Positions 35,821-44,549 of a DNA stretch of 64,000 bases are shown here, piece by piece. The position numbers and the translations under genes were made by a program. Below the pieces are notes generated by a model, which worked only from the letters and a program-made list of their open reading frames with translations, ran no database searches and was not told the origin of the DNA. Source of the DNA: Oscillospiraceae bacterium (lineage in GTDB: Bacteria; Bacillota; Clostridia; Oscillospirales; UBA644); assembly GCA_902783255.1 (NCBI GenBank), contig CACZQB010000003.1, forward strand, positions 62,001 through 126,000, written 5' to 3'. The number at the start of each line of letters is the position of its first letter. Within the stretch, counting starts at the first letter, position 1.

Positions 35821-36570
35821 ATGAAAAAAATCATCTCGTTACTTATCGCCTGCTTTATGCTTTTTGCATTTGCGGCATGCGCACAGCCGGATGGCGAAAA
35901 AGATAATACCGGAAACACACAGTCCGAATCGGAAACCGGCAGTGAGACTGGAGAAACGACCGGAACCATTGATCAGACTAATCTCCTTGGCGGATACAAA
36001 CTTGCGGAATCGATCGAAATAACGGAAGACATTCAGGCGATTTTCGATAAAGCGATCGCTAAAACGACTTTCGCGCCCGGAGAATGCGTTCCTCTCGCAC
36101 TTGTTGCAACGCAGGTAGTTGCGGGAATGAATTATCAAATTTTTACAAGGTTTGTCCCGCCCTTAAAAGGCGCTCCTGCAAATTTTTTTAATTTAATAAT
36201 ATACGCCGATTTGCAGGGCGATGCAACCGTCACAGAGCTGATAGAGTCAAGTTTCCAGGTTTCAGACTTCATGGCAGACCCTGTTCCCGGCGGCTGGACA
36301 TACGACGTAGCACCTGCTGTTACCGATGAGGTAAAGGATGCGTTTGCTAAGATATCCGAAGCGGATGAAGAAAAAGAATACACCCCGATCGCGCTCATAG
36401 GCGAGCAGGTAGTTGCAGGTATGAATTACTGTGTTTTATGCCAGGTTGCCGACAAAAAGTCAAATTCGCTGCCGATTTTGCAGATAATCGTTATTTATTC
36501 CGCGATTGACGGACATGCCGAGATAACGGATGTTTACGACTTTTTGGAGGGTACACCTTCCGAATCTTGA
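35821..36570 (+). CDS. Lipoprotein with two cystatin-like domains
   Basis: A 249-residue lipoprotein (lipobox AFAAC, Cys20). After a Thr/Ser/Glu linker there are two tandem domains of about 98 residues. Each has an N-terminal Gly pair (LLGGYKLAE; PGGWTYDVA), a helix, and the sequence QVVAGMNY starting at residues 98 and 196. QVVAG is the hallmark inhibitory loop of cystatins, inhibitors of papain-like cysteine proteases. The arrangement suggests a surface-bound double-headed protease inhibitor. Activity is inferred. AAAGGAG precedes the ATG. Confidence 0.8.
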   Translation: MKKIISLLIACFMLFAFAACAQPDGEKDNTGNTQSESETGSETGETTGTIDQTNLLGGYKLAESIEITEDIQAIFDKAIAKTTFAPGECVPLALVATQVVAGMNYQIFTRFVPPLKGAPANFFNLIIYADLQGDATVTELIESSFQVSDFMADPVPGGWTYDVAPAVTDEVKDAFAKISEADEEKEYTPIALIGEQVVAGMNYCVLCQVADKKSNSLPILQIIVIYSAIDGHAEITDVYDFLEGTPSES

Positions 36571-36598
36571 AAAAAGTGTTACAAATTGCCTTTACCTA

Positions 36599-36627
36599 TT
36601 GACATTTTGAAAAAGCGATGCTATAAT
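36599..36627 (+). promoter_or_regulatory. Promoter of the T-box/trpB unit
   Basis: TTGACA (36599-36604) and TATAAT (36622-36627) are 17 bp apart, directly before the T-box leader. Confidence 0.9.
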
Positions 36628-36639
36628 GACCGCAATTTA

Positions 36640-36917
36640 AAACCTTAAACCGTTGAAGCGGAGATAACGGCAATGATGCCTGTACAGAGAGTCTGTGGCG
36701 GTGAGATGCAGACGAGAAACAAGTTGTCAAATGGACCGCTGAGGGCGCAGTCAAATGAACGGATGTTCAGAGTATTCTGCGACGTATGGGCAGACGTTAC
36801 ATGCCGGGGATATGTAGGTATCCTGCAAGCGCACGGGTCATGCCGTGAATCAAGGTGGCACCGCGGATAAATATTTATTCGTCCTTGACAGTAGTATTAT
36901 TCTGTCAAGGACTTTTT
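36640..36917 (+). ncRNA. T-box leader, tRNA-Trp specific, with intrinsic terminator
   Basis: The T-box core AAGGTGGCACCGCGG is at 36852-36866. Stem I has AGAGAG followed by the GGCGGTGAGA loop. The specifier region reads AAATGGACCGCTGAG near 36732-36746, giving codon TGG (Trp) followed by ACC. The bulge TGGC would pair with discriminator G73, which fits bacterial tRNA-Trp. The terminator is GTCCTTGACAG (36881-36891) with CTGTCAAGGAC (36902-36912) and TTTTT. Uncharged tRNA-Trp should allow trpB expression. Confidence 0.9.
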
Positions 36918-37027
36918 GTTGACAATAAACTCCTTGAAGAATAAAATATATCACAAGGAGGCAGAAAAACCGTATTTCTCCGGTAAAGAGCGTAACAGAC
37001 AAAAATCAATAATTTTTCTTTATTACG

Positions 37028-37067
37028 AAAGGAGAAGGCGTTCAGAAACACGCCGATCAGAATTATG
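37028..37067 (+). promoter_or_regulatory. Distant Shine-Dalgarno joined to the trpB start by a hairpin
   Basis: The only strong ribosome-binding site, AAAGGAGA (37028-37035), is 29 bases before the ATG at 37065. Between them GGCGT (37037-37041) can pair with ACGCC (37050-37054). Folding would shorten the gap to a workable distance. Confidence 0.5.
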
Positions 37068-38438
37068 GAAAACAAAGATATCCCCTACAAAATATATCTT
37101 GAAGAAAACGAAATGCCGAAATATTGGTATAATGTCCGCGCAGACATGAAAAAGAAACCTGCTCCGCTTTTGAATCCCGGAACACATCAGCCCATGTCCG
37201 CGGCAGATCTCGCTCCGGTATTCTGCGAAGAACTTATCCAGCAGGAGCTCGACAATGATACCCGCTACTACCCCATTCCCCAGGAGATCCGCGATTTTTA
37301 CAAAATGTATCGTCCGTCTCCTCTTGTCAGAGCATACTGCCTTGAAGAAAAACTCGGCACACCGGCTAAAATCTATTATAAATTTGAAGGAAACAACACG
37401 TCCGGAAGCCACAAACTCAATTCGGCAATAGCTCAGGCATATTATGCAAAGAAGCAGGGACTGAAAGGCGTAACCACAGAAACAGGCGCAGGTCAGTGGG
37501 GCACGGCTCTTTCAATGGCATGTTCGTATTTTGACCTTGACTGCAAGGTTTACATGGTAAAGGTAAGCTATGAACAGAAACCTTTCCGCCGCGAAGTTAT
37601 GCGCGTATACGGCGCGTCGGTAACACCGTCTCCGTCCGAAACGACGCAGATAGGCAAAAAAATACTTTCAGAACATCCCGGCACAGGCGGAAGCCTCGGC
37701 TGCGCAATAAGCGAAGCTGTTGAAGTTGCCGTTTCAAACCCCGGCTACCGCTATGTTTTGGGCAGCGTTCTCAACCAGGTTCTGCTTCACCAGAGTATTA
37801 TCGGCGTTGAAACAAAAACAGCGCTTGACAAATACGGCATCACGCCCGACATAATCATCGGCTGCGCAGGCGGCGGTTCGAACCTCGGCGGACTCATCTC
37901 ACCGTTCATGGGCGAAAAACTCCGCGGCGAAAAAGATTACCGAATAATCGCCGTTGAGCCCGCATCATGCCCGAGCTTTACCCGCGGCGTATACGCATAC
38001 GATTTTGCTGACACAGGCATGGTTTGTCCTCTCGCAAAAATGTATACGCTCGGCAGCGACTTTATTCCTGCTCCGAATCATGCAGGAGGACTTCGTTACC
38101 ATGGCATGAGCCCGATCCTTTCCGAGCTTTACGATGAGGGCCTTATGGAGGCAGTAAGCGTAACTCAGACGAAAGTATTTGAAGCAGCGGAACAGTTTGC
38201 AAGAGTTGAAGGCATTCTTCCCGCGCCTGAAAGCAGCCACGCTATACGCGTTGCGATCGACGAAGCGCTCAAATGCAAAGAGACCGGCGAAGAAAAAACG
38301 ATCGTATTCGGTCTTACCGGCACAGGATATTTCGACCTCGTGGCATATGAAAAATTCCATAACGGCGAAATGACCGATTATATTCCCACAGATGAAGAAC
38401 TGGCAAAATACAGAGCAAAACTTCCCCAAATAGACTGA
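37065..38438 (+). CDS. trpB: Tryptophan synthase beta chain, TrpB2 type
   Basis: A 457-residue PLP enzyme that joins indole and serine to make tryptophan. The length and the opening PYKIYLEENEMPKYWYN with ADMKKKP are typical of TrpB2. The PLP lysine is Lys117 in GNNTSGSHKLNSA, and the phosphate-binding loop is GCAGGGSNLGG. No trpA or other trp genes lie nearby, so it may salvage indole or depend on genes elsewhere. It is controlled by the Trp T-box. Confidence 0.93.
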   Translation: MENKDIPYKIYLEENEMPKYWYNVRADMKKKPAPLLNPGTHQPMSAADLAPVFCEELIQQELDNDTRYYPIPQEIRDFYKMYRPSPLVRAYCLEEKLGTPAKIYYKFEGNNTSGSHKLNSAIAQAYYAKKQGLKGVTTETGAGQWGTALSMACSYFDLDCKVYMVKVSYEQKPFRREVMRVYGASVTPSPSETTQIGKKILSEHPGTGGSLGCAISEAVEVAVSNPGYRYVLGSVLNQVLLHQSIIGVETKTALDKYGITPDIIIGCAGGGSNLGGLISPFMGEKLRGEKDYRIIAVEPASCPSFTRGVYAYDFADTGMVCPLAKMYTLGSDFIPAPNHAGGLRYHGMSPILSELYDEGLMEAVSVTQTKVFEAAEQFARVEGILPAPESSHAIRVAIDEALKCKETGEEKTIVFGLTGTGYFDLVAYEKFHNGEMTDYIPTDEELAKYRAKLPQID

Positions 38439-38463
38439 TATTATCTGAAAGGCGATACTTAAA

Positions 38464-39123
38464 ATGAATAAAAAGACGGCGACAGCAATATGCTTTTTTG
38501 TTTTGTTTCTTGCGCTGACGGCAATGCTTCACTTTGTTGATGTTCAGCCCATAGGTCCGAATGACTCATCCGTTGGCTTTGCATCCGTAAACGGAGCTTT
38601 TCATAACATGACAGGTGAAAATCTCTTTCTTTACGAGCTTACTGATATTCTTGAAATAATTCCGTTCCTTGCGGTTTTGTGCTTTGCGGTCATAGGTCTT
38701 ATTCAGCTTATCAAACGAAAAAGCCTGTTGAAGGTAGACCCTGATATTCTTCTTTTGGGATGTCTTTATGTCGCCGTCGGCATCGTCTTTGTTTTCTTTG
38801 AATTATATGAAGTAAACTACAGACCGATACTGATCGAAGGCGTGCTTGAAACGTCATATCCGTCATCTACAACGATGCTTATTTTAACCGTTATGCCTTC
38901 CGCGACAATGCAGATGCAAAAACGGATAAAAAACAGAACGCTTATGATATGTTCGGTAGTGTTATGCTCAGTATACACGGTTTTCATGGTTCTGGCGCGT
39001 CTGATCTCAGGCGTTCACTGGCTTACGGATATAACAGGCGGAATTCTTATCAGTGCCGCGCTTGTGCTGCTTTATGCGGGGCTTTGCGATAACCTGGGAA
39101 AGCCGGGAAGAAGGTTTAAGTAA
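38464..39123 (+). CDS. PAP2-like membrane protein with altered catalytic motifs
   Basis: A 219-residue protein with about six membrane helices. The third PAP2 motif is kept (ARLISGVHWLTDITGG, Arg/His/Asp), but the second reads YPSSTTM where PSGH is usual, so the proton-donating His is missing. The first motif has Glu where Lys is expected before RP. It may use a different chemistry or be inactive as a lipid phosphatase. It follows trpB by 25 bp. Confidence 0.75.
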   Translation: MNKKTATAICFFVLFLALTAMLHFVDVQPIGPNDSSVGFASVNGAFHNMTGENLFLYELTDILEIIPFLAVLCFAVIGLIQLIKRKSLLKVDPDILLLGCLYVAVGIVFVFFELYEVNYRPILIEGVLETSYPSSTTMLILTVMPSATMQMQKRIKNRTLMICSVVLCSVYTVFMVLARLISGVHWLTDITGGILISAALVLLYAGLCDNLGKPGRRFK

Positions 39124-39124
39124 T

Positions 39125-39742
39125 ATGGCAGACACTTTTTTACACGACAGAAAAAAACTCGAAACCTTTGAATGGGATAACGTGTGGATAGAACACGCTG
39201 AAAAAGATGACATTACACGCATTCTTTATATCGGAGATTCTATTTCAGTAGGTACTCGCCACATCGCTACCGGATTGGGTTTGCAAAAAGCTTATTTTGA
39301 CAATTTCGGCACATCAAAAGCGCTTGACAATCCCTGTTTCTGCGATGCTCTACGCCTCTTTGGCGTTCAGGAAGGTTACAGGCATGCCGTGATTTTCAAT
39401 AACGGACTTCACGGCTGGCATATTGACGATGAAAAGGAGTATCCGGAATACTACGAAAAGATGGTGCTTTTTTTGCTTGACGCTTTTAAAGGAACGCCCG
39501 TATTTCTCGTGCTGACAACACATGTTAGAGATGAAGAGCTCAATAAACGAGTTGTAAAACGAAACGGTGCCGTAAAAGCGATAGCAAAAAAACACTGTCT
39601 CCCGACAATTGATTTCTATACCCCTTCGGCGGAAAACCCGGATCTCATCTCAGGTGACGGGGTGCATTTCACCGAAGAAGGATATCATGTGCTGGCAAAG
39701 ACCGCTCTTCAGGAATTGCAGACGGTTATTGAGACAAAATAA
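39125..39742 (+). CDS. SGNH/GDSL hydrolase
   Basis: A 205-residue single-domain esterase with IGDSISVG (Ser block), FGTS, NGLHGWH (Asn/Gly block) and GDGVHFTEEGY (Asp/His block). No signal peptide. Its ATG is 1 bp after the PAP2-like stop, so the two are translated together. Substrate unknown. Confidence 0.88.
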   Translation: MADTFLHDRKKLETFEWDNVWIEHAEKDDITRILYIGDSISVGTRHIATGLGLQKAYFDNFGTSKALDNPCFCDALRLFGVQEGYRHAVIFNNGLHGWHIDDEKEYPEYYEKMVLFLLDAFKGTPVFLVLTTHVRDEELNKRVVKRNGAVKAIAKKHCLPTIDFYTPSAENPDLISGDGVHFTEEGYHVLAKTALQELQTVIETK

Positions 39743-39801
39743 ACTCGTCTTATCCCAGGGGAATACACATCAGATAAAAACAGTTTACTGAAAAATACTT
39801 A

Positions 39802-39838
39802 AAGCATCTGCCTGATCATTGTCGGGCAGATGCTTTTA
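39802..39838 (+). terminator. Terminator after the trpB unit
   Basis: AAGCATCTGCC (39802-39812) and GGCAGATGCTT (39825-39835) form the stem, followed by TTATA. It lies between convergent genes. Confidence 0.8.
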
Positions 39839-39886
39839 TAGTTCATAAAAGTCGTAAAGTATTATTACAGATTGGCGCTAAAAAGC

Positions 39887-40987
39887 TCATAAACATTCTT
39901 CGATAAATCTCGTGACTGCATTGAAAAGATTTTCTTTTGCGTTTCTCATAGCATCGTCAATGCTCTGCCCTTCCGGAGTAATACAGACGGTTCTGAGTCC
40001 CTCCGGATTTTCCGTTGAATCATATCCTCCGCAAAAAACCGCAACAGGAACATTTGCCTTTGATGCGTGAGTATAGACCGTTCCGATCACCTTGCCCATA
40101 AAGCTCTGTGAGTCAAACCGTCCCTCACCTGTAAACACATAGTCGGCGTTTTTGAGTTTTTCGTCAAATCCCGAAAGCGCCATAACGATCTCGCTCCCCT
40201 TTCGCATATCAGCTCCGAGCAGATAAAGCGCTGCTGCAAGTCCGCCAGCTGCCCCTGTTCCCTTTTGGGCGGAAATATCGATACCTGTTTTTTTCCTTAC
40301 AATTTCAGCAAAGCGAATAAGACCTTTTTCCAGTTTCATCACAGTTTTTTCATCGGCGCCTTTTTGCGGAGCATAAACGAATGCCGCGCCGTTTTTACCG
40401 TAAAGCGGGTTTTCAACGTCACAAACAGCTGTAAGGCGGACTTTTTTAAGCCGCACGTCAATATCATCGATATTTATATCGTCAATTTTTTCAAGATCAC
40501 CGCCGCAAGGCATAAGCGATAAACCGTCGCCCGAAAATTTCGCTCCGAGAGCGGCAAGAAAACCCGCGCCGCAGTCATTTGTGGATGAACCGCCAAGAGT
40601 GACAGCTATCGTATCGGCATTTTCCGAAAGCGCGGCTTTTACAAGTTGCCCCACTCCGTATGTTGTTGTAATAAGCGGATTTCTCTCTTCGGGATCAAGC
40701 AGAGTAAGTCCGCAGGCTTTTGCGGACTCTATTATTGCGGTTTTGCCGTTTATGACGTATTCGGCGTTTATTTTTCTGCCGACAGGATCGTATACTTCAA
40801 CACTTTTTACAATACTGCCCGCCAAAGATGCCGCAAAAGAGAGCGTTCCCTCGCCGCCGTCTGCCATCGGAATTTTAACAACTTCGATATTTCCGCGGCT
40901 TTTCAGAGCTTCAGCCATAATATCGCATGCTTCAAAAGACGCAACAGAACCCTTGAATGAATCGGGAGCAAGAATTATTTTTTTCAT
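39887..40987 (-). CDS. Glycerate kinase
   Basis: A 366-residue GckA/GarK-type kinase that phosphorylates glycerate with ATP. The opening MKKIILAPDSFKGSVAS, ADGGEGTLS, GGSSTNDCGAGFL and the GEGRFDSQS near the end are diagnostic. The ATG at 40987 is preceded by AGAGG. It is transcribed alone. Confidence 0.93.
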   Translation of the reverse strand: MKKIILAPDSFKGSVASFEACDIMAEALKSRGNIEVVKIPMADGGEGTLSFAASLAGSIVKSVEVYDPVGRKINAEYVINGKTAIIESAKACGLTLLDPEERNPLITTTYGVGQLVKAALSENADTIAVTLGGSSTNDCGAGFLAALGAKFSGDGLSLMPCGGDLEKIDDINIDDIDVRLKKVRLTAVCDVENPLYGKNGAAFVYAPQKGADEKTVMKLEKGLIRFAEIVRKKTGIDISAQKGTGAAGGLAAALYLLGADMRKGSEIVMALSGFDEKLKNADYVFTGEGRFDSQSFMGKVIGTVYTHASKANVPVAVFCGGYDSTENPEGLRTVCITPEGQSIDDAMRNAKENLFNAVTRFIEECL

Positions 40988-41046
40988 AACCACACCTCTG
41001 AATCGTGATCATTATAATACGGAAAAGGGATTATGTCAATATAAAA

Positions 41047-41070
41047 AACAAAAGACGCCTTACGGCGTCT
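41047..41070 (-). terminator. Terminator of the zinc-ribbon gene
   Basis: AGACGCC (41053-41059) and GGCGTCT (41064-41070) form the stem; on the minus strand TTTTGTTTTTT follows. Confidence 0.75.
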
Positions 41071-41133
41071 CTTATTTTTACAGAACGGACAGGAAGGTCC
41101 ATTCTTCTTGCACGGCAAAAATTTTGTTTAGGA

Positions 41134-41412
41134 TTATTCGGCAGCCTTCATTTTAGCGTAGCATTCGCTGCAATATACGGGTCTGTCTTCTCTGGGCTGG
41201 AAAGGAACTTTAGCTTCTTTGCCGCATGAAGCGCAAGTAGCGGTGAAGAATTCACGAGGACCTTTGCCTGCGTTCTTCTTGGCATTTCTGCATTCTTTGC
41301 AACGCTGAGGCTCATTCTGGAAACCTTTTTCAGCGTAGAATTCCTGTTCGCCAGCGGTGAAAACAAAAGTTTTGCCGCAATCTTTACATACTAATTCTTT
41401 GTCTTCGTACAT
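41134..41412 (-). CDS. Zinc-ribbon domain protein
   Basis: A 92-residue protein with four CxxC pairs: VCKDCGK, RCKECRN, TCASCGK and YCSECY. These form two zinc ribbons. Similar small proteins are conserved in Clostridia and Bacteroidetes, with unknown roles. The ATG at 41412 follows GAGG; it is preceded by a long leader. Confidence 0.85.
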   Translation of the reverse strand: MYEDKELVCKDCGKTFVFTAGEQEFYAEKGFQNEPQRCKECRNAKKNAGKGPREFFTATCASCGKEAKVPFQPREDRPVYCSECYAKMKAAE

Positions 41413-41427
41413 TTTGTGAAACCTCAC

Positions 41428-41655
41428 TTAAATATAAATATGTGCCCGTTTCGGAGTTACACCGAATTTCGTCGAACATTCAGCCGAATTGATTACTCAC
41501 AGCTTCACACTTTAACCTAAGGTGCAAAGATCGCAACCCTGCCGTTTCCTGCTGCCGTGCAAGCGGTTCATTCAGGGGCCTTCCTTGTTTCTTAATGCTA
41601 TTGCCGGTTCAATATTGCGTTATTTTCAACGTGAATTTGTTCCTGGGCGTATGAA
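41428..41655. other. 230-bp intergenic region, possible structured RNA or repeat
   Basis: No gene can be supported. The DNA is not AT-rich as other gaps here, and contains CTGCCGTTTCCTGCTGCCG near 41539-41557. GGTGCAAAGATC (41521-41532) and CGTGCAAG (41556-41563) resemble motifs in the gap at 47325-47545. No SRP, 6S or tmRNA consensus was found. Confidence 0.35.
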
Positions 41656-41660
41656 AGCGA

Positions 41661-42203
41661 TTATTCATCGCCAAAAAGTTTTTTTATTTTATTTTTTATC
41701 CGCACAAGCGTATTGTCAACAGTTTTTTCGCTTATACCGAGTTTTTCGGAGATCTGAGCGTAAGTTTTATCTGCAAGATATTCTGAAAGAACGTTTTTTT
41801 CAAGATCGGTAAGTTTTTCAAGAAGATTCTGAAAAAAATCCTCCGTATACTCTCTTTCAACTATCTCAGCTTCGATGTTTACCGGATCGCTTATCTCGTT
41901 AAGGTCGATGTCTGCAGTTTCATCGTTTTTTTTCATTACCCTGTATGCGGCGATTATTCTTCTTTTAACGCATATTTTCAGATATGCTTCATACGGAACG
42001 TTTTTGTTTGCATCAAAAGTTCTGCATGCCGCATTCAATGCAACGAGCCCCTCCTGATAAAGGTCTTCGCGGTGACGCTCAGGGAATGACGAAACAACAC
42101 TGTGAATATACGGCGAAAACTCTTTTACCGTATTTGCAAAGTCCTGCTCATCGAAGCTAAAAGAAGAAATCTGATTACTTTTTACAGGGTCGGTTTTGTT
42201 CAT
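41661..42203 (-). CDS. Sigma-70 family RNA polymerase sigma factor
   Basis: A 180-residue sigma factor with region 2 (REDLYQEGLVALNAACRTFD and YLKICVKRRIIAAYR, residues 45-95) and region 4 (LTDLEKNVLSEYLADKTYAQ then ISEKLGISEKTVDNTLVRIK). Its compact form resembles SigH-like or other alternative sigma factors. No anti-sigma factor is adjacent, and its regulon cannot be told. Confidence 0.88.
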   Translation of the reverse strand: MNKTDPVKSNQISSFSFDEQDFANTVKEFSPYIHSVVSSFPERHREDLYQEGLVALNAACRTFDANKNVPYEAYLKICVKRRIIAAYRVMKKNDETADIDLNEISDPVNIEAEIVEREYTEDFFQNLLEKLTDLEKNVLSEYLADKTYAQISEKLGISEKTVDNTLVRIKNKIKKLFGDE

Positions 42204-42225
42204 TTGATAATTCTTTCCGTATAAA

Positions 42226-42273
42226 AAACAAAACGCACCCGCCCGTTCGGGGGTCGCCCGAACGGAAGGTGCA
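42226..42273 (-). terminator. Terminator of the MsmX/UgpC-type gene
   Basis: A strong GC-rich stem (CCGTTCGGG with CCCGAACGG, plus outer GCACC/GGTGC) is followed on the minus strand by GTTTTGTTTTTT. Confidence 0.85.
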
Positions 42274-42345
42274 CAATTTGGTTAAACGAAAATAAGCAGC
42301 ATAATGTTCAGAATAATATCCGGAATATAAACAGATATACGGAAA

Positions 42346-43467
42346 TCAGTTAATGATGGTCTGTTCGGTGTCGATATCAAACAGATGGATGTGAGACATA
42401 TCAAGGGCGATCTTGATTGTGTCGCCGGGTTTTGCGGTTGTTCTCGGTGAAACACGAGCAGTGAACTTATTGTCTTTAACATCGAGATACAGGTATGTTT
42501 CTGCGCCCATAAGCTCGGTAACTTCAACATTTGCGGTAATGATACTGTCGGGAAGTCTTTCAAGATACATATCTTCATCGTGGATATGTTCGGGACGGAT
42601 ACCCATAATTACCATCTTGCCGCCGTAAGACATAAGTTTGTCGTAGTTTTCGGTTTCAACCTTTTCTTTGGGAACTTTAACTGCGAAGTCAGCGAAGTTA
42701 ACGAATACATCTTCGCCTCTCTTTGTGAGTTTTACTTCAACAAAGTTCATCTGAGGAGATCCGATAAAGCCGGCAACGAAGAGGTTGCAGGGTTCGTCGT
42801 AAAGATGCTGCGGGGTATCGCACTGCTGAATAAAGCCGTCTTTCATAACTACGATACGGTCAGCCATCGTCATAGCTTCGGTCTGGTCGTGGGTAACGTA
42901 GATAAATGTTGTGCCGAGTTTGAGATGGAGTTTTGAAAGCTCTGTTCTCATCTGAGCACGCAGCTTAGCATCGAGGTTTGAAAGAGGTTCGTCAAGAAGG
43001 AATACTTTCGGTTCACGAACGATCGCACGACCGAGAGCAACACGCTGACGCTGACCGCCTGACAGAGCCTTCGGACGTCTGTCGAGAAGGTGGGAAATAT
43101 CAAGAATTCTTGCTGCCTCGTCAACGCGGCGCTTGATTTCTTCTTTGGAGACTTTGCGGAGCTTAAGTCCGAAAGCCATATTTTCAAAAACGGTCATATG
43201 AGGATAAAGAGCGTAGTTCTGGAAAACCATTGCGATATCTCTGTCTTTCGGAGCTATATCGTTTACAAGACGTTCGTCAATGTAAAGTTCGCCTTCGGTT
43301 ATTTCTTCAAGACCGGCGATCATACGCAGAGTTGTGGATTTACCGCAACCGGAAGGACCGACGAGAATGATAAATTCCTTGTCTTTGATTTTAAGGTTAA
43401 AATCGGTAACGGCACGAACGCCTCCCTGATATACCTTGCCGATGTTCTTTAATACTAATCCTGCCAC
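42346..43467 (-). CDS. Sugar ABC transporter ATP-binding protein, UgpC/MsmX type
   Basis: A 373-residue ATPase. It has Walker A GPSGCGKST, signature LSGGQRQR, Walker B VFLLDEPLSNLDA and the C-terminal regulatory domain of MalK/UgpC proteins. The start is GTG with GGAGG. It stands alone with its own terminator, like MsmX of Bacillus, which energises several sugar importers. It may serve the binding protein at 8286 and others elsewhere. Confidence 0.92.
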   Translation of the reverse strand: MAGLVLKNIGKVYQGGVRAVTDFNLKIKDKEFIILVGPSGCGKSTTLRMIAGLEEITEGELYIDERLVNDIAPKDRDIAMVFQNYALYPHMTVFENMAFGLKLRKVSKEEIKRRVDEAARILDISHLLDRRPKALSGGQRQRVALGRAIVREPKVFLLDEPLSNLDAKLRAQMRTELSKLHLKLGTTFIYVTHDQTEAMTMADRIVVMKDGFIQQCDTPQHLYDEPCNLFVAGFIGSPQMNFVEVKLTKRGEDVFVNFADFAVKVPKEKVETENYDKLMSYGGKMVIMGIRPEHIHDEDMYLERLPDSIITANVEVTELMGAETYLYLDVKDNKFTARVSPRTTAKPGDTIKIALDMSHIHLFDIDTEQTIIN

Positions 43468-43649
43468 AGTGTTAACCTCCGTTTATGTGATTAAGTTTGG
43501 TTCGTTTGCAATCAAACAATTATTACTTAAATATAATACCACATTTTTTTTATTTTGAAAAGTCGAATAATTGCTTAATATTATGTTTGTTTTTGTATAT
43601 TTTCAACAACTGTTCCGTATGACTGTCCCAATTTAAGGACACTGCTTGT

Positions 43650-43680
43650 CAAAAATGTCTGATTTTCAGCAATTCAGACA
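43650..43680 (-). terminator. Terminator of proC
   Basis: TGTCTGA (43656-43662) and TCAGACA (43674-43680) form a stem followed on the minus strand by TTTTT. The rest of the gap up to 43468 is AT-rich and carries no supported feature. Confidence 0.65.
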
Positions 43681-43699
43681 AGAAAATTTCGAATATCTT

Positions 43700-44515
43700 T
43701 TACTGTTCGATCTCTTTTTCTATAAGATTTGCGCGTTTTGTGCATGTCAGCATCGCATCGGCAATCGCCTGTTCAAAACCTCGTTTTTCAAGATAATCGA
43801 CCGCTTTTACGGTAGTTCCGTTCGGCGTGCAGATATCCGAGATCATTTTTGATATATCTTCATCGGAATTTTCAAGCATTTTTGCCGCGCCGAGGATCGT
43901 CTGCACTGCAAGTCTTGATGCCGCTTCTTCGTCGATACCCTGATTTTTAGCGCCTTCTGTCATTGCCCTGGCAAGCATATAAACATATACGGGGGACGAT
44001 GAATTGAGCGAGATCACCTCGTTCATTCTGTCTTCCGGCAGTATTTCAACGATACCTACCGTTTCAAGCATTGCGCGCGCTGCGGTAAGTTCGGTGTACG
44101 TTACGGGCATATCGTATGAAAGCGCTGTCGCACCCAGACCTACCGAGACCGCAGTATTGGGCATGATCCTTATGACCTTGCATTCGGGGCGCGTGAGATT
44201 CTTTATGAATTTGATCGATATTCCTGCCGCAACCGATACAATAACGTTGCCTACGGTTATTACAGGCGCGATCTTATTGAGAACAGTTACGATATCTGCG
44301 GGACGGACCGCAAGAAAAACAAATGTTGAGTTTAAAACGACCTCGGTTTCGGCTGATGCGGTATAAAATCCGCTGTTTCTGTAATTTTCGATCTTTTCGC
44401 TGTCAGCGTCATAAATGAGTATATCGTTTTTAGAATATGCGCCGGAGCCGATAAAACCGGAAATAAGTGCGCCTGCCATATGCCCCGCGCCTATAAAGCC
44501 GATTTTGTATTTCAT
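43700..44515 (-). CDS. proC: Pyrroline-5-carboxylate reductase
   Basis: A 271-residue enzyme that makes proline from pyrroline-5-carboxylate with NAD(P)H. GFIGAGHMAGALISGF is the nucleotide motif, and the C-terminal ICTPNGTTVKAVDYLEKRGF is the family signature (normally SPGGTT). The proline pathway partners are not nearby. GGAGG precedes the start. Confidence 0.95.
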   Translation of the reverse strand: MKYKIGFIGAGHMAGALISGFIGSGAYSKNDILIYDADSEKIENYRNSGFYTASAETEVVLNSTFVFLAVRPADIVTVLNKIAPVITVGNVIVSVAAGISIKFIKNLTRPECKVIRIMPNTAVSVGLGATALSYDMPVTYTELTAARAMLETVGIVEILPEDRMNEVISLNSSSPVYVYMLARAMTEGAKNQGIDEEAASRLAVQTILGAAKMLENSDEDISKMISDICTPNGTTVKAVDYLEKRGFEQAIADAMLTCTKRANLIEKEIEQ

Positions 44516-44549
44516 AGGTAAACCTCCTTATATATCGTTATTCGTTATA

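Noticed and set aside
36916-37149. Plus-strand frame between the T-box terminator and trpB, a possible leader peptide
   Set aside because: It runs into trpB in another frame, has no Trp-rich stretch, and the T-box explains control.
41428-41655. A 6S, SRP or tmRNA gene in the gap next to the sigma factor
   Set aside because: The SRP core (GGAAGCAGC-type), the tmRNA 3' end and a 6S-like central bubble were looked for on both strands and not found.
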